DNA from: Flectonema sp. DT1601
Lineage: Eukaryota; Euglenozoa; Diplonemea; Diplonemida; Diplonemidae
DNA length: 64,000 bases
Assembly: GCA_964019425.1 (NCBI GenBank)
Contig: OZ025823.1
Coordinates: 682,001-746,000 of the forward strand
Direction: 5' to 3'
Both the position numbers and the translations under genes were made by a program. Positions 51,441 through 60,066 of the stretch are shown here, one piece after another (the first letter of the stretch is position 1; the number at the start of each line of letters is the position of its first letter). Below the pieces are notes generated by a model, which did not search any database, was not told where the DNA came from, and worked only from the letters and a program-made list of their open reading frames with translations.

Positions 51441-51612
51441 TAGAAAAAAAACAATGATAACATTGTTTATTCCTTTTTTTTTTTTTTTTTTTTATTCTTT
51501 TTATTTATTTTTAAAGAAAAAACAATCAGTTTAGCGTCCTGACCAGGACGGAAAATTGAAAGTGATCCACATAGTCGATCGATAGAAAAAAGACAATGAT
51601 AACATTGTTTAT

Positions 51613-51645
<33 letters not shown>

Positions 51646-52037
51646 CTTTTAATTATTTTAAAGAAAAAACAATCAGTTTAGCGTCTTGACCAGGACGGAA
51701 AATAGAAAGTGATCGACATAGTCGATCGATAAAAAACAATGATAACATTGTTTATTCCTTTTTTTTTTCTTTTTTTTTTATTCTTTTTATTTATTTTTAA
51801 AGAAAAAACAATCAGTTTAGCGTCCTGACCAGGACGGAAAATAGAAAGTAATCGACATAGTCGATCGATAAAAAAAAAACAATGATAACATTGTTTATTC
51901 CTTTTTTTTTTCTTTTTTTTTATTCTTTTTATTTATTTTTAAAGAAAAAACAATCAGTTTAGCGTCCTGACCAGGACGGAAAATTGAAAGTGATCGACAT
52001 AGTCGATCGATAAAAAAACAATGATAACATTGTTTAT

Positions 52038-52068
<31 letters not shown>

Positions 52069-52843
52069 CCTTTTAATTATTTTTTAAAGAAAAAACAATC
52101 AGTTTAGCGTCTTGACCAGGACGGAAAATAGAAAGTGATCGACATAGTCGATCGATAAAAAACAATGATAACATTGTTTATTCTTTTTTTTTTTTTTTTT
52201 TTTTTTTTAATCCTTTTTATTATTTTAAAGAAAAAACAATCAGTTTAGCGTCTTGACCAGGACGGAAAATAGAAAGTGATCGACATAGTCGATCGATAAA
52301 AAAACAATGATAACATTGTTTATTCTTTTTTTTTTTTTTTTTTTAAATTCTTTTTATTTATTTTTAAAGAAAAAAAACGGAAAATAAAAATTAGTCGACA
52401 AAGTCGAACGATAAAAAAAAACAATGATAACATTGTTTATTCTTTTTTTTTTTGTTTTTTTTTATATTCTTTTTTATTAATTTTGAAAAAAAAACAATCA
52501 GTTTAGCGTCTTGACCAGGACGGAAAATAGAAAGTAATCGACATAGTCGATCGATAAAAAAAACAATGATAACATTGTTTACTCTTTTTTTTTTTTTTTT
52601 TTAAATTCTTTTTATTTTAAAAAGAAAAAAAACGGAAAATAGAAATTAGTCAACAAAGTCGAACGATAAAAAAAAAAACAATGATAACATTGTTTATTCT
52701 TTTTTTTTTATTTTTTTTTTTATATTCTTTTTTATTAATTTTGAAAAAAAAAACAATCAGTTTAGCGTCTTGACCAGGACGGAAAATAGAAAGTGATCGA
52801 CATAGTCGATCGATAAAAAAAAAACAATGATAACATTGTTTAT

Positions 52844-52880
<37 letters not shown>

Positions 52881-53960
52881 CTTTTTTTTTTTTTAAAGAA
52901 AAAACAATCAGTTTAGCGTCTTGACCAGGACGGAAAATAGAAAGTAATCGACATAGTCGATCGATAAAAAAAACAATGATAACATTGTTTATTCTTTTTT
53001 TTTTTTTTTTTAAATCTTTTTATTTATTTTTTAAAAAGAAAAAAAAAAAACGGAAAATAGAAATTAGTCAACAACGTCGAACGATAAAAAAAAAAACAAT
53101 GATAACATTGTTTATTCTTTTTTTTTTTATTTTTTTTTGTATTCTTTTTTATTAATTTTGAAAAAAAAACAATCAGTTTTGCGTCTTGACCAGGACGGAA
53201 AATAGAAAGTGATCGACATAGTCGATCGATAAAAAAACAATGATAACATTGTTTATTCTTTTTTTTTTTTTTTTTTTTTTTAAATCCTTTTTATTATTTT
53301 TAAAGAAAAAACAATCAGTTTAGCGTCTTGACCAGGACGAAAAATAGAAAGTGATCGACATAGTCGATCGATAAAAAAACAATGATAACATTGTTTATTC
53401 TTTTTTTTTTTTTTCTTCTTTTTTTTAAATCCTTCTTTTTATTTTTTAAAGAAAAAACAATCAGTTTAGCGTCTTGACCAGGACGGAAAATAGAAAGTAA
53501 TCGACATAGTCGATCGATAAAATAAAAACAATGATAACATTGTTTATTCCTTTTTTTTTTTTTTTTATTCTTTTTATTTATTTTTAAAGAAAAAAACGGA
53601 AAATAGAAAGTAATCGACATAGTCGATCGATAAAAAAACAATGATAACATTGTTTATTCTTTTTTTTTTTTTTTTTTTTTTTAAATTCTTTTTATTTATT
53701 TTTTAAGAAAAAAACGGAGAATAGAAATTAGTCGACAAAGTCGAACGATAAAAAAACAATGATAACATTGTTTATTCTTTTTTTTATTTTTTTTTTTATA
53801 TTCTTTTTTATTAATTTTGAAAAAAAAAAAAAAACAATCAGTTTAGCGTCTTGACCAGGACGGAAAATAGAAAGTAATCGACATAGTCGATCGATAAAAA
53901 TACAATGATAACATTGTTTAATCTTTTATAATTTTTTATTTTTTTTTTTGTTTTAAAAAA
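51440..53960 (+). repeat. Tandem array of 19 three-hairpin repeats (spacing about 110-148 bp)
   Basis: A perfect hairpin AAACAATG-ATAA-CATTGTTT recurs 19 times. A full unit has three hairpins in order: CGTCCTGACCAGGACG or its CGTCTTG form (loop GACC), GATCGACATAGTCGATC, and AACAATG-ATAA-CATTGTT, then a long T tract. About five units (near 52375, 52625, 53040, 53595, 53708) lack the first hairpin, and four of those carry a weakened second hairpin (GTCGACAAAGTCGAACG or similar). Poly-T lengths vary while the hairpins stay constant. No protein is encoded; frames here are low-complexity artefacts. Confidence 0.95.
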
Positions 53961-54166
53961 AAAAAAAAAAAACAAGCGGAATTGATCATAATGGGTGGTA
54001 GGGGTTGTTATAACTTCGTTTGAAAATTCTTCTTTTTTGATTTCTTTTTTTTTTTCTTTTTACAGGAGTTAAGATCACTTTCAGGAGACAACACATTAAC
54101 AAGAGCAGCAAGCAGAGTTGACACTATCAATTCAAATTTGAAATACCGGGAATTAATTTACAAGGA
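53961..54166. other. Non-repeated spacer with a splice-acceptor-like tract
   Basis: T-rich tract ending CTTTTTACAGG at about 54057-54066 resembles a 3' splice site, but no following coding exon was found. TTCAAATTTGAA at 54131-54142 is a perfect 12-bp palindrome. Confidence 0.35.
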
Positions 54167-54270
54167 GGTATCTCAAGTGACTTGGTATCTCTAGCGTGTC
54201 GGTATCTCTGGAGTGCTGGTATCTCGTATGTGCGTTGGTATCTCATGAGTGATGGTATCTCTTGTGCATT
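54167..54270 (+). repeat. 17-bp minisatellite with conserved core GGTATCTC, six copies
   Basis: GGTATCTC starts at 54167, 54184, 54201, 54218, 54237 and 54254 (spacing 17, 17, 17, 19, 17). The eight-base core is invariant, while the nine following bases vary around NNGNGTGNT. Confidence 0.9.
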
Positions 54271-54288
54271 AGAGAAACGAAAAAGAAT

Positions 54289-54306
54289 GTCATGACCATG
54301 ACGGAA
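54289..54306 (+). other. Isolated GACC-loop hairpin, stem variant
   Basis: GTCATGACCATGACGGAA has the loop GACC and the 3' GGAA of the 51440-53960 hairpin (GTCCTGACCAGGACGGAA), with a C-G stem pair replaced by A-T so that pairing is kept. Confidence 0.65.
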
Positions 54307-54367
54307 GAATTGAGGAATTGAGTTAACATGTTCAATTTAACTTATTTAAACTTTTTTTTTTTTTTTA

Positions 54368-54495
54368 ACAGACCGTAACTATTTGAAAATAAAATGTAGA
54401 TGGGAAACAGTGAAAAGTAAAATGGATGATAAAATTAAATGAGAAATATGACATAACAGACCAGATAGAGAGTATTAAAAGGAAATTGAAAAGGA
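54368..54495 (+). repeat. Diverged relic of the 1.36-kb satellite
   Basis: GTAGATGGGAAACA, AAAAGTAAAATGGAT and TAACAGACCAGA occur in the same order and similar spacing as in the satellite (near 2728-2825), with many substitutions between them. It looks much older than any array copy. Confidence 0.7.
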
Positions 54496-54529
54496 AAAGA
54501 GAAACTAGGTTAACACTTATTTAAAATTA

Positions 54530-55220
54530 AGACCGGTTAGTCAGTTTAAGGTCTTGACTAGGACCAACAAAAAAGAAAGAAAAAAAAATTTAACGATCAA
54601 GCTGAGCTGATCTTGTTTTTATTACAAATAGGGGAGCGGGAGGGATGGAAGGAATAGAGGAAAAAAAAAAGAAAAGGTTGATCAATTGGATCTGATCGTC
54701 GAGAAGAGGAAATTTTTTTAAAGGTTGATCGGTATAGCCGATCGTTGAGAAAAATAAACAGATATAAATACAATCAGTTTAAATTAAAAAAAGAAAAAAA
54801 GATTAACGATCAAGCTGAGCTGATCTTGTTTTTATTACAAATAGGGGAGCGGGAGGGATGGAAGGAATAGAGGAAAAAAAAAGAAAAGGTTGATCAATTG
54901 GATCTGATCGTCGAGAAGAAGAAATTATTTTAAAGGTTGATCGGTATAGCCGATCGTCGAGAAAAATAAACAGATATAAATACAATCAGTTTAAATTAAA
55001 AAAAGAAAAAAAGATTAACGATCAAGCTGAGCTGATCTTGTTTTTATTTAAAATTAGGGGAGCGGGAGGGATGGAAGGAATAAAGGAAAAAAAAAAAAAA
55101 AAAAGGTCGATCAATTGGATCTGATCGTCGAGAAGAAGAAAACAATTATTTATAAAAAAAAAATGGTCGGTATAGCCGATCGTTGAGAAAAGAACAGATA
55201 TAAATACAATCGGTTTTGGT
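54530..55220 (+). repeat. Three copies of a ~212-bp hairpin repeat
   Basis: CGATCAAGCTGAGCTGATC recurs at 54594, 54807 and 55019 (spacing 213 and 212). Each copy has a GGGAGCGGGAGGGATGGAAGG stretch, poly-A, and GATCGGTATAGCCGATC. It is preceded by GGTCTTGACTAGGACC (54550-54565). Both hairpins are stem-compensated versions of those in the ~125-bp repeat, so the families appear related. Confidence 0.88.
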
Positions 55221-55460
55221 GATCGACGAGTGGAGCGATCACTTGACAAGAAGGAAAAAGAAAGGACCGATTAATTGGGGCTTTGATTGTATTCCCAAGG
55301 CATGTTTTTTTTTTTTTTTTTTTTATTATTCATTTACATTATTATTTTTTTTTTTTTTTTTTAAATTAATAATCACATTTTGTTCAAAAATATTTCATAT
55401 TAGAGTAAAAGAAAAAGAAAAAAAGAAATAAGAGAAAAAAAAAAAAAAAAAAAACCATTG
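55221..55460. other. Low-complexity A/T spacer
   Basis: Long T and A runs. TTCCCAAGGCAT near 55287 is matched in reverse, with a 5-bp insertion, near 55517-55533 in the LINE 3' region. No gene seen. Confidence 0.35.
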
Positions 55461-55710
55461 CTGGCCCCCTCACCACTCATAGAGGATGAGGAGGCCAGTA
55501 AGGCGTCACTCAAATCTATGCCAAGCCTTGGGAACTTGGATTGGGGTTTAGACCATTTATAATTAACAATTAACAATTAACCTGATTAACGTTATGATCT
55601 GACGGACATAAACATATCGATAAAATAATACAAACAAAAACGAACAATAAATAATAAATAAGCTAAAAAACTAACTAAACAAAGTGATGTGAAAGTAAGG
55701 AAAAAGAGAA
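55461..55710 (-). other. 3' untranslated region of the LINE, with a terminal hairpin
   Basis: Downstream of the LINE stop codon on the minus strand. CTGGCCCCCTCA (from about 55464) and TGAGGAGGCCAG (ending about 55499) form a 12-bp stem with one mismatch, followed on the minus strand by a poly-T run. A 3' hairpin is a plausible reverse-transcriptase recognition structure, as in R2-group elements. The exact 3' end is uncertain. Confidence 0.55.
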
Positions 55711-58700
55711 TTACAAGGGGGTGGAGTCACCGTGAACGTCATCAGCAGAACATCTCCTTCGATTGTAACGATATCTTGATGGAGGGGTTCGTTTTTTCAG
55801 AGTTGAACGCTCAGACTTTCTCGGCGGAGTTTCATTTTCCTCATGTTCTTCTGTGTCTGGCGGACTCAAACCTTCTGCCCATGAAGCTAATTGGAACTTC
55901 AGGGCCGCAATTTGAGACCGTGCCAAGGCGAGTTGAGCATTTAAATCGCTCGCCAGTCCCGTTAACATCATGGATTGCTCAAGCTGCTCTGCGTGAGTTG
56001 TACACCGTTGGTGATTCAGCTCCGAGAGGCGAAGTTGGGCATCCAGAAGTTGTTCTGAGAGCTCTGCCGCTTTCTCGTTTGTTTCGAGAGAGTCATCTAC
56101 TGCTCGACAGTAGTTCTCGAGTAAGTCAATCCTACCCTCGGACCATTGTCTCGCAATAGGTGTATTCTCTTTAACGGAGATAACGTGACTCTCTTGTCGT
56201 AAAATCTTGGTCGGCGTGCGGTCGAGAGCTTCACTCTGCGGCATTGTCGGAGGAATTGAGGCTAGAGGACAAAGAGGGGTGATATAATTAAGGGTAGGGA
56301 TAAGGGGTTTAATAAGAGGAGTAAAAAGACTACTCGTAGTTGTAAAGAGCGAGAGGTAGTTCTTTGCTATCTTCATCATAGCAACAGATTCATACAGAAC
56401 GGGGGTTCGGGGGGAAACTTGTTGACTAAAGTGGGTCATACGGGGACGCGCGGCACGCAAACTCTCGACCTCCTGTTGAGTATAGAAAAGTCTTATTTTA
56501 CTTTCTCTTTCCTCATTACATTTGGTCTCCAATTCGTTCGACAGAAGAACAAACCTTTGATGGTAATTAAAGAGCGCCATTTCCGATAGGTCTGCTCTCT
56601 GAGTCAGATTTGCGAGCTCACGTTTCCTGTAATCTTCCACTAAGTCATATTGTCGAACTAGTGCAGAAAGAGAAGTCTTCGATTCATCGCGTTCTGCTGT
56701 TAACCGTTGAATTACTCCTTCCAGAAGTTCATATTCTTTTCTATCTTTTTCAATAATTAAAACAGGGGGCGCAGGAGGAAGTGAGGATGGATCCTGGTTG
56801 GTAGCTTTGATCTCAACAGGTAATCCATTTAGTAACTGCTTGTCTTTCTCGAGGGAGGCTGACATCGCATTAAAGTAAAATAAAAATAGAACATAAAAAA
56901 TTCGTTCTTTCATTTGCTCTAATTCGTTTTCTAAAATCTGGCATTTCAAGGAAAGTTTCAGCCTTAATTTTCCTTCTTTTTTTTTGTACAAGGGGGTTTG
57001 AGAACCCATGTCAGATTGAGTTCTTATCACTATAGCGAAATCAGCAGGAAGTGTTTGCGATCCCGTTGACATGAGTTCAGGTGGGGGAGTCTGGAAAGAG
57101 ATGGAAGAAATAGAAGAGAATGACAAGGAGAGTCCAGTGAGCTCATCCTCATCTAACAAAACAGAAGGGGCCGGGGAGGAAGAACCATTGGCAATAAGTA
57201 GAATAGAAAGAGCCGATGCGTAACAAGTTTGCCAGATAAAACATTTCTCAAGCCACGATCTTTCAATGGTGAGCTTTTCGATCGTTTTCAGTTTTGTTAC
57301 TTTGTGGATTTTGACTTCTTCCACAGGGAAGATTTCTTTACCATCTTTTATAAAACTTGCAGTGGCAGGTTCTTCTTTAATGCTGCGCATTAGTGGTCTT
57401 GAATGCCACGTGGGGAGGTTCCTCGTCTGGAACAGAACATATGAGCACTGTCTGGCGATTCTGGTGCATTCACAAAATAAAGCTTTTGTTGGTGCTAAAG
57501 GTGAACCGATGTGACGTGTCCAGATGTTCAGCTGGTCCATGCAGATGTTTCCTCGTACGCCAACTTCAATAGTAAAAATGTTACAGTCGAAGCCATTAGC
57601 GATGATCGAGTCTCTTAGCTTTAGGTATTTCTTTTCCTTTAAGACATGAGAGGTTTCGAAACGATCTTCATTTGGACACGTCAGCTCCAGAATCAGTGCT
57701 CTTTTCGCAAAAAAAGAATAAATAAAAATGTCTGGTCTTAGAGAGGACGAGACATGGCACACTTCAAGAGGAACAATTAGGCGGTTATCACCGACATCGT
57801 CGAGGATGACCCAATCATTCGCTAGTGAAAGTTCGCCTGTCTCTTTAGAAATTCTTTCTAGGGGTTTATTTTCCCCTGTTTTTAAAAAAGTTTGAGAGGG
57901 AGGCGGGAGGTTTTCTTTTCTTTTGTTGGCTTTTATTATCAACTCTTCCAAGAAGATAACAATGCGTTTTAGAACGCTGTCGTGACGCCACGTGAACCTC
58001 CCTTGTGTTAAAGAGACAGGACAGCCTGTTAAGACATGCCTGAGGGTAGGATTCACTTTGCCACACAAAACACAATTTTGGTCCACATTGGTGATGTTCC
58101 ACCTCTTTAAATTATCTTGTGAGGGGAGGGTGTTTGTAACCGCTTTCAGTTGAAATGAGATATAGGCAGGATTTCCCTCCCTAAGTACCTTATTCCAGGT
58201 GAAATCGTTTATCATACATTTAGACCACTCCTTCCACTGACCTTGGACTTGTAATTTATTCAAAGAGTTCAGTAGTTCATCTGTGGCTTCCACTTCAAAA
58301 CGCTTAAGGAGATCGGGGCGAGTAGTACGTAGATCGCGCAATCGGTGACCAAGACCAGCTGATTGCTTCGCAAGAGAACGGTAAGAAAAAAACTTAATAA
58401 GGCGCTCCCACTCAGCAGAAGCTGAAAACTTTTTCGACCAGTTGGACGATTTCTCCATAATAACATTGTAGACACCGTGCATGTCAGAGTCCTGTGAGGA
58501 TCTGAGGATGTCTAGTTTAATTGATTGCGCTTGTTTATATAGCGTCTCAACTCTTTTGTGTCTGAGACCAACAGTGTTCTTTGAACCGGTAAAAAGGATG
58601 ACTGTGTTCGCAGAGCGGACAAATCCCCACCATTTCTTCAAAAAAGGTTTAATAATTTTGTCCATTTTTTTGGCAAAAGGGAGAGATAAGTCATGGATCA

Positions 58701-60066
58701 TTAAACTCCATGTTAACCTTGACAATAACAAGTGTTGGACAGACCAAGCCTTCTGAGACCCATATAGTGGCATGGCGTCGACTTTTTTTAAAAAATTCCT
58801 GGTAAAAGTGGTCAGGCGCTCTCGCAATTTCTGTTCTTTGGCGTTCGGCTCAAACCAACGCCCGAGGTATTTGAACTCTCCAGCTTCCTGGAGATTCGTA
58901 ATCGGAACATTGTTAATCTTCAGGTCCGGGTTAGCTGGTTTCCCTTGTACAAAGCTGTGGGCAATGCATTTCTGGGGTTTCGCTTTCATACCACGAGACC
59001 AGGAAAGAAACTGTTCGAGCGACTTGATTAGCAATTTTGCCCCCGCCTTTGATGACGTGGTAAGTTGTAAATCATCAGCAAAAGCTGCAACTAATAGTTG
59101 GAGGGATTTATTGTTAAACTCGTAGGCTTCCTGTTGATGAACTGCTAAGGAAAAGAGCAGTAGTTGGAATACCAAATTAAAAAGGGTTGGGGAGGAAACG
59201 CAGCCTTGAAAGACACCAACTTCAAAAGGGATAGTGGGCGTCAGGCCTTCTCCAACTCTGATTTGGACGCGCATGGAGGAATAATACCTTTTATAGAAAC
59301 CGATTATTCTTTCGTGAATTCCGAAATATTTTAAAGCAAAGAAAATTAATTGATGTTTGACTGAGCCGAAAGCATCTGCCAAATCCACCCAGACAATTGT
59401 TAGGTTTTTCCGGAGAGCTTTCACTTCTTTAAAAATCTCTGAGGTGATCGTGGCATGTTCGATACATCCAGAGACACCTTTCCTAAAGCCTTTTTGAAAA
59501 TTAAATTTAGAAAGAGTGTGGTTTGCGACGGCTTCCTGAATAACCGTATTAAAAATTTTCCCGTCGCAGTTGCCCACAGCTATCGGTCTCGTTTTCGAGA
59601 TGTCTTTCCCATCGGAGTTGGGCTTTGGGAGCATTGTTACAAATGCTAAGCCCCAACTATCCGGATAGGCCTTGAGTTCGAAAATTCTCTTTAATACCTT
59701 GTAAAGTGCTTCCATAAAAGTTGGGACCTTTTTCCATACAACATAAGGTATGCAATTGGGACCAGGGGCACATTTGTTTTTTTTCTTTGATAAGAGAATA
59801 CCAAACTGTTCGAAGCTCGGGAACTGGATATCATCCATTGTCTTGTAGTCAGACTTAGGTAAAAAAGAGGGATGGGTGAAATCAGTTTTTTTTTTTTCAT
59901 TGTCACAATAGTTGTTTTTAAAATGTTCAATTATTTTTTCCTCTGGAATATCAAGGGAGGGGGGTTGAGGATCTTCTTTTTGGAGTTCTTCTTTTATGGC
60001 AGTAAACGGATTTTGACGAAATTTATCTTGTAATTTTTTGAATAAATTTTTCTTTTCTAAATTCCG
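55711..60066 (-). CDS. R2/NeSL-type LINE polyprotein (RT + restriction-like endonuclease) with coiled-coil C-terminal extension; 5' end missing
   Basis: The frame is open without a break from the satellite junction (60066) to the stop; the first ATG is at 59838, giving 1375 codons, with 76 more open codons upstream that read like coding sequence. Counting from that ATG: reverse transcriptase about 20-340, with APGPNCIPYVVW (24-35), motif A D152 in WVDLADAF, motif B VFQGCVSSP (209-217) and FADD (D255, D256). A CCHC finger C589-x2-C592-x8-H601-x4-C606 precedes the restriction-like endonuclease: P702-D703, E718 in LELTCPNED, K736/K737, and VGVRG (759-763). This order is typical of R2, NeSL and related site-specific LINEs, which nick target DNA and prime reverse transcription there. 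Residues about 815-1375 have no counterpart I know in these LINEs: coiled coils near 955-980, 1030-1130 and 1240-1320, then a basic tail. An AT-rich patch at 980-991 (FYVLFLFYFN) sits just before an internal Met and could mark a fusion point. The N-terminal target-binding region is lost. Confidence 0.9.
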   Translation of the reverse strand, partial: RNLEKKNLFKKLQDKFRQNPFTAIKEELQKEDPQPPSLDIPEEKIIEHFKNNYCDNEKKKTDFTHPSFLPKSDYKTMDDIQFPSFEQFGILLSKKKNKCAPGPNCIPYVVWKKVPTFMEALYKVLKRIFELKAYPDSWGLAFVTMLPKPNSDGKDISKTRPIAVGNCDGKIFNTVIQEAVANHTLSKFNFQKGFRKGVSGCIEHATITSEIFKEVKALRKNLTIVWVDLADAFGSVKHQLIFFALKYFGIHERIIGFYKRYYSSMRVQIRVGEGLTPTIPFEVGVFQGCVSSPTLFNLVFQLLLFSLAVHQQEAYEFNNKSLQLLVAAFADDLQLTTSSKAGAKLLIKSLEQFLSWSRGMKAKPQKCIAHSFVQGKPANPDLKINNVPITNLQEAGEFKYLGRWFEPNAKEQKLRERLTTFTRNFLKKVDAMPLYGSQKAWSVQHLLLSRLTWSLMIHDLSLPFAKKMDKIIKPFLKKWWGFVRSANTVILFTGSKNTVGLRHKRVETLYKQAQSIKLDILRSSQDSDMHGVYNVIMEKSSNWSKKFSASAEWERLIKFFSYRSLAKQSAGLGHRLRDLRTTRPDLLKRFEVEATDELLNSLNKLQVQGQWKEWSKCMINDFTWNKVLREGNPAYISFQLKAVTNTLPSQDNLKRWNITNVDQNCVLCGKVNPTLRHVLTGCPVSLTQGRFTWRHDSVLKRIVIFLEELIIKANKRKENLPPPSQTFLKTGENKPLERISKETGELSLANDWVILDDVGDNRLIVPLEVCHVSSSLRPDIFIYSFFAKRALILELTCPNEDRFETSHVLKEKKYLKLRDSIIANGFDCNIFTIEVGVRGNICMDQLNIWTRHIGSPLAPTKALFCECTRIARQCSYVLFQTRNLPTWHSRPLMRSIKEEPATASFIKDGKEIFPVEEVKIHKVTKLKTIEKLTIERSWLEKCFIWQTCYASALSILLIANGSSSPAPSVLLDEDELTGLSLSFSSISSISFQTPPPELMSTGSQTLPADFAIVIRTQSDMGSQTPLYKKKEGKLRLKLSLKCQILENELEQMKERIFYVLFLFYFNAMSASLEKDKQLLNGLPVEIKATNQDPSSLPPAPPVLIIEKDRKEYELLEGVIQRLTAERDESKTSLSALVRQYDLVEDYRKRELANLTQRADLSEMALFNYHQRFVLLSNELETKCNEERESKIRLFYTQQEVESLRAARPRMTHFSQQVSPRTPVLYESVAMMKIAKNYLSLFTTTSSLFTPLIKPLIPTLNYITPLCPLASIPPTMPQSEALDRTPTKILRQESHVISVKENTPIARQWSEGRIDLLENYCRAVDDSLETNEKAAELSEQLLDAQLRLSELNHQRCTTHAEQLEQSMMLTGLASDLNAQLALARSQIAALKFQLASWAEGLSPPDTEEHEENETPPRKSERSTLKKRTPPSRYRYNRRRCSADDVHGDSTPL

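Noticed and set aside
51440-53960. CRISPR array
   Set aside because: Repeats are of varying length, spacers are homopolymers, unit hairpins differ from CRISPR repeats, and the context is eukaryotic.
54040-54166. Exon after the CTTTTTACAGG acceptor-like site
   Set aside because: No open frame or protein similarity follows, and such tracts are common in T-rich DNA here.
53315-55431. Frames of 60-111 codons in the hairpin arrays
   Set aside because: Translation of poly-A/T and hairpin repeats; length depends only on homopolymer runs.
57266-59125. Plus-strand frames of 64-117 codons over the LINE
   Set aside because: Antisense shadows of the long minus-strand polyprotein frame.
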